DNA from: Bacteroides sp.
Lineage (GTDB): Bacteria > Bacteroidota > Bacteroidia > Bacteroidales > Muribaculaceae
Direction: 5' to 3'
Length of the DNA: 64,000 bases
NCBI GenBank assembly: GCA_023663525.1
Contig: JAMPHF010000001.1
Span: 246,109-310,108 of the forward strand
The notes under the pieces are model-generated. The model ran no database searches, had not been told where the DNA came from, and saw only the letters and a program-made list of their open reading frames with translations. The position numbers and the translations under genes are program-made. This document shows, one piece after another, positions 42,565 to 50,394 of this stretch (its first letter is position 1; the number at the start of each line of letters is the position of its first letter).

Positions 42565-44448
42565 TTAGTCGAATAGTGTTGGTTGACATGATTCCGCTTC
42601 AGCTTTCTTGATATTCTGTACTGCGGTCTTGAAATAGCTGTCCTTTAGCTCACATCCGATTGCCCGACGGCTGTTCTTTACTGCGACATACGCTTCCGAG
42701 CCGATGCCGAGAAATGGAGTAAACACGACCTCACCCTCGTTGCTCCACAGATGCACGAGACGCTCAATCACTGAAAGCTGCAAAGGGCAGATGTGCTTCT
42801 CATCTCCTTGCGCTGTTCCCTCTGCACCGTTCAGAACGTCAGTACGCTTTATATCCATCCAAACAGGCGAAGCCCATTTCTGCCATGTGGCGAGAGGGAA
42901 GTTATCGCGATTGAGATTCTGTATCGGCTCCCAATCAGCTTCGTTGCCCTCCCACTTCTTGAAGATAGTAATGTACTCTGCCATTCCGATGCCGGTCTTG
43001 GAACTGTCGGACGTGACTTGCTTGTAGAGCAAACGCTGTGTCTTGGTACGTTGCATTTCGAGTACCGGGTCACACCAAATCGTAACTTTAGAGTGGAGCT
43101 TGAATCCCGAATCAAGGACGTGGCGTGTATGTTCGCCGGTGAAGTCATACATCCCGGTGTAGCCTGACGAGTTTTTATAAACTCCGAGGTCTTTTGTATG
43201 TACGCACATGAGCCGTCCGGGCTTTAATATGCGGTAAAGCTCTTTGAGCAGGAAAGCGTACTGTTTGAAGAAGTCCTCGTGTGTCTCATTGTTCCCCATA
43301 TCGTGGATGTAGTTCGAGTAGGTAAACAGTGAACTGAACGGTGGTGAGAAGATAATCAGGTCAACTGAGTTGTCGGGGATTCTCTTGATTTCGATTGTCG
43401 TATCACCTTTCATAAGGAAAACTTTATCGTCTTTGTATTCCTCGTAGGTATAATCGTTTAGAAGTCCGTAGGTGTGTTCGTTTACATTTCGATTTATCTC
43501 AAGCTGCATTTCTTCAAACTTGCGCTGTTTTTCTTCGATGATTGCTCTTGCGTTCTGCATTGTGTCAGTGATTATGAGGTGAATGTTTACCGCGCCCTTG
43601 CGTCCGAATCGGTACGAGCGTCTTACTTGCTGATAGAAGTCCTCGAAAGAGAAGTCCGGGGCTACGAATATCTGTGTTCCGCACGACTGGAAATTCATGC
43701 CGTAACCGCATATCTTCGCTTTCGATATTAGGATTCTGATTTTACCGTCAGCAAAGTCGAGCAAACAGCGTTCCTTGTCGCTGTCTTTGTCGCTTCCTTT
43801 GACTTCGACTGCATCGGGTAGGAGTGAGCGTAAAATCTCGCCCTCCTCGTTCTGTTTTATCCAGATCAGAATTTGTCCGTCCGTCTCGTTGGCTATTTTG
43901 GCGGCGAGTTCAAGTCGTTCTTTTTTGGTCTTGCGAAGCTCTGTGTTGAAATTGGTCGCATTTACAACGCCCTGTGCGAATAGACAGCCGTCTTGCGGTG
44001 TCGTCTCGATTTGGTGTTGAATGTAGTTCAGTTCCGGCAATACGAATTTCTTACCTGTTTCGATGAATCCAATATCGGTAGGATTCTCGAACAAGATAGC
44101 CCACGAAGCAATCCATCCGTAGAAGTCGGCCTTGGCATGACCTTTGAGACGGTAATTGTTCATGCCATCCTCTCGTACAAACCACTTCGAGCGCATATCC
44201 TGAGCGTCCAACACGTCAAGAAATTCTGAATGATTGCCGATTTCGTTCAGGTCGTTAGGCGATGGTGTAGCGGAGCAACAGAGCTTGTATGGCGTGTTGG
44301 CAAATAACTCAATCAGTAGCTTCTTGTAATGTCCTGTGAAATTCTTTAGGATTGACGATTCGTCAAGTACGACACCGACAAACCGTGAGACTTCAATATT
44401 TTCAAGTTGCTCGTAATTCGTGATGCAGATTTTTGTTTCATCTGTCAT
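42565..44448 (-). CDS. Helicase-methylase fusion, main part
   Basis: 627 residues from an internal Met; the frame itself is open further up to ~44512. Helicase motifs: FVGVVLDESSILKNF (DExx box), LCCSATPSPND, then helicase C-terminal motifs (GYGMNFQSCGTQIFVAPD, YQQVRRSYRFGRKGAV). From about residue 335 there is a beta-class amino methyltransferase: FLMKGDTTIEIKRI, SVDLIIFSPPFSS (motif IV, SPPF, as in N4-cytosine enzymes), and VFTPFLGIGSEAYVA (motif I). The N-terminal Walker A part is in another frame (44445-44768), so the gene is apparently frameshifted. Confidence 0.88.
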   Translation of the reverse strand: MTDETKICITNYEQLENIEVSRFVGVVLDESSILKNFTGHYKKLLIELFANTPYKLCCSATPSPNDLNEIGNHSEFLDVLDAQDMRSKWFVREDGMNNYRLKGHAKADFYGWIASWAILFENPTDIGFIETGKKFVLPELNYIQHQIETTPQDGCLFAQGVVNATNFNTELRKTKKERLELAAKIANETDGQILIWIKQNEEGEILRSLLPDAVEVKGSDKDSDKERCLLDFADGKIRILISKAKICGYGMNFQSCGTQIFVAPDFSFEDFYQQVRRSYRFGRKGAVNIHLIITDTMQNARAIIEEKQRKFEEMQLEINRNVNEHTYGLLNDYTYEEYKDDKVFLMKGDTTIEIKRIPDNSVDLIIFSPPFSSLFTYSNYIHDMGNNETHEDFFKQYAFLLKELYRILKPGRLMCVHTKDLGVYKNSSGYTGMYDFTGEHTRHVLDSGFKLHSKVTIWCDPVLEMQRTKTQRLLYKQVTSDSSKTGIGMAEYITIFKKWEGNEADWEPIQNLNRDNFPLATWQKWASPVWMDIKRTDVLNGAEGTAQGDEKHICPLQLSVIERLVHLWSNEGEVVFTPFLGIGSEAYVAVKNSRRAIGCELKDSYFKTAVQNIKKAEAESCQPTLFD

Positions 44449-44768
44449 TTCGGAATATCTGCCAACTTTATATCCGAACTTAGCTCCCTCGGCGATTGTC
44501 TGCTGACCGATAGCGGTGCGAGTATCAGAACAGGGCGAGATTCATGCTCGGACACTCGCAACGCCCATTCAAGCTGCATGAGTGTCTTACCCTGACCGCA
44601 TCCGGCGAATATGCCACCTTTACCGAGTTTGAGCATACGGCGTACACAATACTTCTGAAAGTCGAAAAGGATTGGTGATAGGTCTTTATCTGAGACCTCG
44701 AAGCCACTTTCGATGACGTGCGTCTTCTTTGATTCGAGAAAGTCCTGATATGTCTGTGTCTGATTCAT
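44445..44768 (-). CDS. Helicase-methylase fusion, N-terminal fragment with Walker A
   Basis: This 107-residue fragment holds LFDFQKYCVRRMLKLGKGGIF, then Walker A GCGQGKTLMQLEWAL and VLILAPLSV, followed by sequence (SRQSPRELSSDIK) unlike the family. In the -1 frame the DNA at about 44460-44515 encodes IGQQTIAEGAKFGYKVGRY, the normal continuation, which runs directly into the 627-residue part. A single missing base near 44512-44518 explains both. No slippery heptamer is seen there, so programmed frameshifting is unlikely. Confidence 0.8.
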   Translation of the reverse strand: MNQTQTYQDFLESKKTHVIESGFEVSDKDLSPILFDFQKYCVRRMLKLGKGGIFAGCGQGKTLMQLEWALRVSEHESRPVLILAPLSVSRQSPRELSSDIKLADIPK

Positions 44769-45445
44769 CGCTTGTCAGATTTTTTCATTACCCATACATT
44801 CGGCTTTTCATATATCTGTGGCATGATGATGACCTGAATGCCATCAGCGAGAATAAATCTATTGGCTTTGTTCTCATAGCTTGCCACATATTGTATTTTG
44901 TCGATTCCGAGAATCTCCATTGCATCACATATTTTCAGGAGAAGTAATGCGGAAAATGAAGTCTCATACACTCCGAGCGTTGTGCTTCTGCTCGGGACTA
45001 TTCTACCTGTGTCTGCCGTCACCTCTTTTGATTTATATCCGCTTCCGTGACAAATGGGGCAGTCGAAGTAATCGCTATGAGTGTAGTTATCGGAATCAAT
45101 GTATTCCCATTCGACTTCTCCATCACCGTTACATTCACTGCATTTCACACCCGGACGTATGACACGTTTCTCTTTTTCAGTAGAAACCGCTTTGATTCCT
45201 TTGAGTAGTTTCGTCCTGCTGATTGTGATGTCGATATTCTGTTCTGTCAGTATCTTCGACACATTAGGTTTTTCGCCCTGCTCATAGGTCTGTTTCAGAT
45301 ATTCAGGCTTTATGAGTAGGCAAAAGTGAGTCTCGGTCGCCGCCACCCATCCGTTATTCACGAATGGCTTTCTGATTTCAGCGTGACAATTCTCTTTGTC
45401 GAGAAAAATGTCAAAGAGTTTGTTTTCATCAAAATTCGTGTTCAT
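44765..45445 (-). CDS. Zinc-finger protein with DnaJ-type Cys repeats
   Basis: This 226-residue protein has two CxxCxGxG motifs (CSECNGDGEV at ~100, CPICHGSGY at ~127) inserted in a protein whose outer parts have beta-type sequence (WVAATETHFCLLIKPEYL, IQYVASYENKANRF, ILADGIQVIIMPQ). The C-terminal V-I-I-M-P ending recalls sliding clamps, so a clamp-like fold with an inserted zinc finger is conceivable but unproven. It overlaps the helicase gene by 4 bases. Confidence 0.65.
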   Translation of the reverse strand: MNTNFDENKLFDIFLDKENCHAEIRKPFVNNGWVAATETHFCLLIKPEYLKQTYEQGEKPNVSKILTEQNIDITISRTKLLKGIKAVSTEKEKRVIRPGVKCSECNGDGEVEWEYIDSDNYTHSDYFDCPICHGSGYKSKEVTADTGRIVPSRSTTLGVYETSFSALLLLKICDAMEILGIDKIQYVASYENKANRFILADGIQVIIMPQIYEKPNVWVMKKSDKR

Positions 45446-45457
45446 CGTTGCGTTGAT

Positions 45458-45931
45458 TTATTTTAGTTGAAGTTCAAGTTGCACTATCGGTTCTTTGTAG
45501 CCAGGATGTGCTTGCAGATATGATTCTCGCAGGGCGTTGGCAATTTCACCTCGTACTTCGTCAGATACATTGTTGCTGTCTGATTCATAGTTTGCTTTCA
45601 ATGCGAGTTCCAAACTGCCCTGCAGTCGCTTTTCATCCAAGAAGATTGAGTATTCTGAAAATACCCGATTGGAGTGCTTTGCATCCTCGCGCTCTTTCTC
45701 GGTCTGAGGTCTGACATAAACGGTATGCTGATACTTACTGATAGCTCGCTGTGTGCGGTCCTCCCTTTGGCACTCGTTTTCAAAGATGACTGAGATAGCT
45801 TCTTTTTTTCGGACTTTTCCGGTTTTAGCCCATCCGTAAAAGACACGGAGATTCATGTTTCTCGAATCCTTTCGGTGTCTCAACATCTCTCGCCTTTCAA
45901 GTTGTGAGAGTTTTAGCTTTAGGTTACTCAT
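45458..45931 (-). CDS. Unknown basic/helical early protein
   Basis: This 157-residue protein has an N-terminal Lys/Arg-rich helical part (LKLSQLERREMLRHRKDSRN), FYGWAKTGKVRKKEA and a helical C-terminal half. The family is not recognised. The next gene upstream (45928-46101) overlaps its start. Confidence 0.55.
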   Translation of the reverse strand: MSNLKLKLSQLERREMLRHRKDSRNMNLRVFYGWAKTGKVRKKEAISVIFENECQREDRTQRAISKYQHTVYVRPQTEKEREDAKHSNRVFSEYSIFLDEKRLQGSLELALKANYESDSNNVSDEVRGEIANALRESYLQAHPGYKEPIVQLELQLK

Positions 45932-46101
45932 TGGCTAATTTGATTTTTGTTTCTCATTCTTTTGGGAGTGTGTTCTGGACACGGCTTCCTAAGACAAATC
46001 GGACATAAACTTTGATATTTGGTGCAAAGAATCACGACCGTCTCATTATCTTCGTGCATACTGAAATATTTGCAGTCTTTGATGCTGATTTCACGGTTCA
46101 T
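45928..46101 (-). CDS. Small zinc-binding-type protein
   Basis: This 57-residue frame begins M-N-R-E-I-S-I-K-D-C and has Cys at positions 10, 26, 33, 36 and 41 with CPICLRKPCPEH near the middle. Four or five cysteines and a His suggest a zinc knuckle. It overlaps both neighbours (ATGA at each end), which supports translation. It is too short for most gene finders. Confidence 0.6.
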   Translation of the reverse strand: MNREISIKDCKYFSMHEDNETVVILCTKYQSLCPICLRKPCPEHTPKRMRNKNQISQ

Positions 46102-46340
46102 GCTTCCTGTGTTATGTTAATTATTTCATTTTCAATATTCTCGATATACTTTTCAAGTATCGGGAGAACGTCAGTCGGTTCTATCGGTATGTTGATGTAC
46201 TGCTTCTTTCCCCAACCGTCAATGTAGGAGAAGAATATCGAGGCTTCTTTCGTGTATGATTTGAGAGCGTTTGCCGCTTTCTTCAATCTTGCACGACCGT
46301 CAAAATGGTCTTGCAGTTCTGCTATCTGTGCTTTGTTCAT
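46098..46340 (-). CDS. Small helical protein
   Basis: The 80-residue product is helical and basic at the start (MNKAQIAELQDHFDGRARLKK) with SIFFSYIDGWGKKQYINIPI and an acidic end. It overlaps the previous and next genes by 4 bases. The function is unknown. Confidence 0.55.
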   Translation of the reverse strand: MNKAQIAELQDHFDGRARLKKAANALKSYTKEASIFFSYIDGWGKKQYINIPIEPTDVLPILEKYIENIENEIINITQEA

Positions 46341-46789
46341 AATTCTACCAATTCGGGGTTATCGTAAATATTGCCTATGACTTCGCCGCCAATAAAATCA
46401 TTATCCAAAAAGTCAGTCAGTCTATTTTGGATATTTTCTACTATCCACCCATATCCTGATATGCTATCAGTAAATCGCCCGTGTTTTACGATATGTTCTT
46501 TATATCCGTATTTCACTACAACGACATTGTTTAGGCGAGAGAATATTATATCACCATCGTAGATTTCACTGCCGTTGCGGTCGTATAATCCAGTGAATTG
46601 CCCGATTGTGGAGGGGTCTACCTCGCGAGCTGACATTGATAGGGCTCTAAAATAATCTGTATCACCTCTTACAGATTGATACAGAATTGCTGTTTGCCCC
46701 TCCCAACTTGTGTACGGCACACCATACTCCCATTCGTATTTACCGCTCGTTGTCTGCCAACGTCCGCGAAATTTGATTTTTCGGCTCAT
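46337..46789 (-). CDS. YopX-like protein
   Basis: The 150-residue product from the ATG at 46789 (M-S-R-K-I-K-F-R-G) shows the YopX pattern: KIKFRGRW at the start, STIGQFTGLYDRNGSEIYDGD and GEVIGNIYDNPELVEL at the end. YopX proteins are common in phages of Firmicutes and Bacteroidota and have no settled function. The longer upstream frame is rejected because it would overlap the preceding gene heavily. Confidence 0.85.
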   Translation of the reverse strand: MSRKIKFRGRWQTTSGKYEWEYGVPYTSWEGQTAILYQSVRGDTDYFRALSMSAREVDPSTIGQFTGLYDRNGSEIYDGDIIFSRLNNVVVVKYGYKEHIVKHGRFTDSISGYGWIVENIQNRLTDFLDNDFIGGEVIGNIYDNPELVEL

Positions 46790-47214
46790 TCTTGACCTCC
46801 TTTCTGCAAATTGATTGTCAGATAGGGCATATTGCCCGGAAAGCACTGCCACAATTCACGTTGCTTGAAAGCAAATTCGACAGCACCGATTGCGAGACCA
46901 AGGCATACGAGCATATCGCACGTTTGGTGATAATCCGTCCACTGATTACCGAATCTGTCAATACAAAGATTCAAAAAGCTCCAACCGCCACCTCTGCCGG
47001 CATAAAACTCATCTGGCAATACAGAGAGCATTGAGAGTATGTTTTCACGGTTATCCGAGACCTTAGTTCGGTCAAACGGCACTTTCAGCATTACACCGTG
47101 GACTGATAGTGCATCGCTCTTACTGTCTGAGAGACATTCTTTGAAAATAGTCTTGACATTTGAGTTTGTGAGTTTCATCTGCCCACGAAGTGTTATTGCG
47201 TTTGATGATTTCAT
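46786..47214 (-). CDS. Conserved-looking phage protein
   Basis: This 142-residue protein includes ENILSMLSVLPDEFYAGRGGG and WSFLNLCIDRFGNQWTDYH, with C-terminal CFPGNMPYLTINLQKGGQE. The block recurs in Bacteroidota phages in my recollection but has no assigned function. It overlaps the YopX-like gene by 4 bases. Confidence 0.6.
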   Translation of the reverse strand: MKSSNAITLRGQMKLTNSNVKTIFKECLSDSKSDALSVHGVMLKVPFDRTKVSDNRENILSMLSVLPDEFYAGRGGGWSFLNLCIDRFGNQWTDYHQTCDMLVCLGLAIGAVEFAFKQRELWQCFPGNMPYLTINLQKGGQE

Positions 47215-47219
47215 CTTAG

Positions 47220-47492
47220 TTATCCTTTCATTCTGCCCATAAAGGCAAGTTTAAATACATCTAATTGTCTGTCTATGACTGCAAATTCAAGCATTACATT
47301 ATTGTCTGCGAGGTCATTGATTCTGAGTATTGGATATTTGTATTCGGTAGTATTTATTATCCAATAGTCGTCCAGATCGTCTTCATCTACCACCTTAAAA
47401 AATTGATTGAGACTTGCCAATAGATGCTGATTGAGATATTCTTTGCTGTATGAATTGGCGATTTTATCTTGATTACGAAGTGCGTATCTCAT
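47220..47492 (-). CDS. Small early protein
   Basis: The 90-residue product from the ATG at 47492 (M-R-Y-A-L-R-N-Q-D-K) starts 4 bases after the stop of its upstream neighbour. It has a helical N-terminus and VKVDEDDLDDYWIINT-like acidic middle (FFKVVDEDDLDDYWI). The function is unknown. Confidence 0.55.
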   Translation of the reverse strand: MRYALRNQDKIANSYSKEYLNQHLLASLNQFFKVVDEDDLDDYWIINTTEYKYPILRINDLADNNVMLEFAVIDRQLDVFKLAFMGRMKG

Positions 47493-47496
47493 CAGT

Positions 47497-48033
47497 TTAT
47501 AGTATTTTAAGTTCGAGAATCGCTGCATCTGCAATAGCTATCGCATCTTTCGGAATCATCGGAATCAGATGTCTGATACATTCGTCGGCATTTCCTGAAT
47601 ATGGAATCCTGAACTGCATCCACATTTGATTTGCCAACAGTCCTTGCAGTGCAGCTTTCGCCAATTCATATCTGCGTTGTTCCCAATCAATCTCCGGCGT
47701 GAATTGGAGAACTGTTTGAGGAATGATTCTACCGTCAATAGTTTTGAAAGCCGGTATCGAACATTTCACAGATTCATACGGCTCGACCTCGACCACTTCA
47801 CCGGTCAGCTTAATTCGTGCTTTTTTGAATACTTCTACACGAGAGCCCATGCGATGCGCACCTTCTTTAAGTTTGGGCTTGATACGATTAACTTCTTCGG
47901 CTTCCGATGCCAGGTGCATACGCATTTCTGTGGCCACACAAGACTTACATCTGTTCCTGTAGGATTTCGAGAAGTCTGCAAGCGGTTTTCTTGCTCCGCA
48001 TACTTCGCATTTTTTTGTTTTCGTTTCTGCCAT
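47497..48033 (-). CDS. Zinc-finger early protein
   Basis: The 178-residue product has a four-Cys N-terminal finger (CEVCGARKPLADFSKSYRNRC then KSC) and a helical remainder (RRYELAKAALQGLLANQMWM). It follows the DnaC-like gene and has the TCAACGCA leader. It may bind nucleic acid. The family is not recognised. Confidence 0.6.
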   Translation of the reverse strand: MAETKTKKCEVCGARKPLADFSKSYRNRCKSCVATEMRMHLASEAEEVNRIKPKLKEGAHRMGSRVEVFKKARIKLTGEVVEVEPYESVKCSIPAFKTIDGRIIPQTVLQFTPEIDWEQRRYELAKAALQGLLANQMWMQFRIPYSGNADECIRHLIPMIPKDAIAIADAAILELKIL

Positions 48034-48044
48034 AATTGCGTTGA

Positions 48045-48743
48045 TTATTTCTTGATTGTTTTCCTGTATGAATCGTTCTTGAACACTATAATCTTCATCA
48101 TCTCTCGGATGCGGTCAACGACCCTTTCCCCGTAGTGATTCTTCAATTGCGGATTCTCTTTCGTGTTTACGAGGTTGGTTGATACGATTGTGAACTTCTG
48201 TCTGCGGTAGCGTTCAAGAAGCAAGTCCTTGACCGGCGTGTAGACCATACCGTAATTGATGATTTCTGCCGGTTCTTCTCCGAGTTCATCAATTGCAAGA
48301 AGCTCCTCGTTGAAAAGTTGCACGTAGGATTCTCGTGTTTCGTCACGAGAGCCGAGCCGGGCGATTTCCTTTGCTTCGATGACCTTGACTGACATTCGTT
48401 CATTCGAGCAAGCCGAATCATAGAGATAGCCAATGAGATTGCATATCGCCATCATCAGTGTTGTCTTGCCGTTTCCGTAGAGACCTTGCAACATAAGTCC
48501 GAACTTGCCGTGGGGGTCTGAGAGCCATTCGGCGGCTGTCTGAATGTGCTGTTTTGTATCATCATCGAGAATGAGTTTGTTGCCTCGCAATGATACTTCG
48601 ACCTGATAGGCCGCATATATTGCGTTGGCGAGTTCATTGACCGGCATTTCGACATTAAACCTCGCCGGTGTAATCTTCCGCACTCCGAGCTTCTGAATCA
48701 ACTCCCCTACGTTTTGAGTATTTATTTTGCGATTTGGTATCAT
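48045..48743 (-). CDS. DnaC-like helicase loader ATPase
   Basis: The 232-residue protein has Walker A GLYGNGKTT, Walker B LLAIDELGEE and sensor 1 FTIVSTNLV, as in DnaC/IstB-type AAA+ loaders that place the host replicative helicase at an origin. The N-terminal ~45 residues may bind the initiator. It overlaps the 3' end of the initiator gene by 89 bases; an internal Met at 48647 is a shorter alternative. Confidence 0.88.
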   Translation of the reverse strand: MIPNRKINTQNVGELIQKLGVRKITPARFNVEMPVNELANAIYAAYQVEVSLRGNKLILDDDTKQHIQTAAEWLSDPHGKFGLMLQGLYGNGKTTLMMAICNLIGYLYDSACSNERMSVKVIEAKEIARLGSRDETRESYVQLFNEELLAIDELGEEPAEIINYGMVYTPVKDLLLERYRRQKFTIVSTNLVNTKENPQLKNHYGERVVDRIREMMKIIVFKNDSYRKTIKK

Positions 48744-49581
48744 TGTTCTGTGTCCTTTGTTGTTTAGATAAAGCTATTCTCGCCCATGAGAAAAAGTGTC
48801 TTCGGAAGTCTGAGAAACTTTTCGGGACTTCACCAAGCGCAAATTTCTCATTGATGAACACCGGCAGTAGACCTTTCAGAATCTCAATAGATGTGTATTG
48901 AGACATTGCAGCCCCTTCCCAAAACTGCGTATCTGCGAGTAATTCTGCTTCAAATTTTTCAAAACTCTCGCGTGTGCGCGTAGTAGTAGAAATATTAATA
49001 TTATTATATATTTCTTTACTTGTGTCCGCTGGGTTGTCCGCTATGTTGTCCGCAAGGCTGTCCTCTCCGCTTGTGGGTGTTGCTATACTATATATTGCAG
49101 ATAAGCGACTTAGGTTGTTTGAAAGGTTGTCCGCTCCGTTTTGGCAAAAATGCCGTTCACGGTTGTCCGCTATGTTGTCCGCAAGGCTGTCCTCTCTTTC
49201 ATTGCCATTAGGCTTGATAACTTCTGACTCATTGATTGTTATCCCACATAAAAGGTTGTCTGCTGCCTGAAATTTATCAAAATTGAGAATTGTGACTGTG
49301 CTAACATTCTTTTCCGAGGTCTTTTCAATCATCTTTTCTTCCTGAAGCACTTTCAGAAATGAGATTACAGTGTTATGTCCGACACCCCATCGCTTGCTAA
49401 GGAAAGAGATTGAAGCAATGAGTTGACCGCGTTTGATTTCGATTAATCGGGAGCCGACAAGCTGTTTTGTGTCCTCCCAAGAAGCCATGAAAAGCAAGTC
49501 GAGCCACCATTTCAAGCGGTCCGCGTCTTTCCAAATCCAGTGATTGGGAAGCTCCCGACTAATCTTAATCCAACCGTTCAT
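48655..49581 (-). CDS. Replication initiator (winged-helix, lambda O-like)
   Basis: This 308-residue protein has an N-terminal winged-helix (GWIKISRELPNHWIW, LIEIKRGQLIASISFLSKRWGVG, TVISFLKVLQEEKMIE) as in phage DnaD/O-type initiators. The middle is a low-complexity repeat (EDSLADNIADN twice) encoded by iteron DNA (49022-49264), and the C-terminal segment (SFSDFRRHFFSWARIALSKQ) would contact the loader. An origin inside the initiator gene beside a loader gene is the lambda O/P plan. Confidence 0.82.
   Translation of the reverse strand: MNGWIKISRELPNHWIWKDADRLKWWLDLLFMASWEDTKQLVGSRLIEIKRGQLIASISFLSKRWGVGHNTVISFLKVLQEEKMIEKTSEKNVSTVTILNFDKFQAADNLLCGITINESEVIKPNGNEREDSLADNIADNRERHFCQNGADNLSNNLSRLSAIYSIATPTSGEDSLADNIADNPADTSKEIYNNINISTTTRTRESFEKFEAELLADTQFWEGAAMSQYTSIEILKGLLPVFINEKFALGEVPKSFSDFRRHFFSWARIALSKQQRTQNNDTKSQNKYSKRRGVDSEARSAEDYTGEV
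49022..49264. repeat. Iteron array, candidate phage replication origin
   Basis: Plus-strand repeats of the type GTTGTCCGC recur about eight to nine times between 49022 and 49264, in two clusters. A perfect 35-bp repeat is at 49032-49066 and 49161-49195. Between the clusters there is an AT-rich stretch (49082-49100). The array is inside the initiator gene and repeats with a multiple of three so as to keep the frame. This strongly suggests an initiator-bound origin. Confidence 0.75.
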
Positions 49582-50234
49582 CGAGCAATCAGGAAGTCAC
49601 ACCAAATATTGATGAATTGTTTGCCGAAATATCTTGCAAGCTCCTGCGATTTCGCAGCAAGGCGAGAGCCGTAATACGAGTCCGAGTTCGAGAAAGCGTA
49701 CAGCGAGTACGCATAGCCGAGACCGCAACACGAGCCGTAATTCGCAGAGCCGCCCCACAGCACAAGCGAGATTCTTTCCTTTTCATCTTGGCTCATATTG
49801 TCGATTTCATCTTGTGTATAGAGATAATGCCACGGATACCAACGCCGTTCATCTTCCGTATATTCAGGCTTCCAACCCTCATTGAGAGCGGCTGCGATGA
49901 TGCGGAGTTTCAGAAATGCGGATATGTCAGCCATATCTTCGACATTGCCGTCCATTTGCTCATTATAGAGCTTGTACTGTCTAACGAGTACATTGTCTTT
50001 GCCGAGTTCGATGCAAGCGTCCTCAAAAGTCTTGATGCGTTCTGTCACGGGTCGAGGGTCTTTCCAATGCTCGATGTGTCCGGCTTCAATGATGTAGTGT
50101 TTTTGCGTCTTATCAAATGTGACTTCGTAGAGATACGGAGCTTTTGATTCTTCGATGATTTCGGTAATGATACCGTCTTGGTCGAATACAGAGACCTTTT
50201 CGTAAAGGTCGAATTTATGGGTGTTACTTTTCAT
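49578..50234 (-). CDS. DGR target 2: variable protein in the early operon
   Basis: This 218-residue protein has an N-terminal SH3-like part (FDLYEKVSVFDQDGIITEII), then TERIKTFEDACIELGKDNVL, LRIIAAALNEGWKPEY and a C-terminal C-type-lectin-like variable region encoded by VR2 (about residues 157-191), ending in RLAAKSQELARYFGKQFI. This RIKTFEDAC...LNEGWKP...GKQF pattern is a common Bacteroidota family whose ends are DGR-diversified. No signal peptide or virion neighbour is seen; it is coupled (4-base overlap) to the replication initiator. Its partner is unknown. Confidence 0.88.
   Translation of the reverse strand: MKSNTHKFDLYEKVSVFDQDGIITEIIEESKAPYLYEVTFDKTQKHYIIEAGHIEHWKDPRPVTERIKTFEDACIELGKDNVLVRQYKLYNEQMDGNVEDMADISAFLKLRIIAAALNEGWKPEYTEDERRWYPWHYLYTQDEIDNMSQDEKERISLVLWGGSANYGSCCGLGYAYSLYAFSNSDSYYGSRLAAKSQELARYFGKQFINIWCDFLIAR
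49661..49767 (-). repeat. DGR variable repeat 2 (VR2), remote
   Basis: This 107-bp match to the TR at 6960-7066 has 9 substitutions, every one at a sense-strand adenine. It is 42.6 kb from the TR. The downstream pentamer TTGCT equals that of VR1. Confidence 0.95.
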
Positions 50235-50394
50235 TGTTGATTTTATTGAGTTTGGGTAAAACTTCGTGTTTGAGCAGTCTCACTGCGTTTGTCAGTCGCA
50301 AGCTCTTGCGGACTGCATCCTGATTGAGATTGTCGAGTATCTGCGGAACACACCGGCAAAGTGTGGCAATCGTGCTGTTCGGTACGTTCTTCAT
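50224..50394 (-). CDS. Small basic early protein
   Basis: The 56-residue frame (start M-K-N-V-P-N-S-T-I-A-T-L) starts inside the stop of the MBL gene (TGATG) and runs 11 bases into the DGR target 2 gene. It is helical and basic (NQDAVRKSLRLTNAVRLLKH). The double overlap makes translation likely. The function is unknown. Confidence 0.6.
   Translation of the reverse strand: MKNVPNSTIATLCRCVPQILDNLNQDAVRKSLRLTNAVRLLKHEVLPKLNKINNEK

Noticed and set aside
44500..44530. Programmed frameshift in the helicase-methylase gene
   Set aside because: There is no slippery heptamer in phase near the needed shift, unlike the chaperone gene, so a mutation or sequencing indel is more likely.
49022..49264. CRISPR array
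   Set aside because: Repeats are short and unevenly spaced, lie inside a coding gene, preserve the reading frame, and there are no cas genes. Iterons explain them better.
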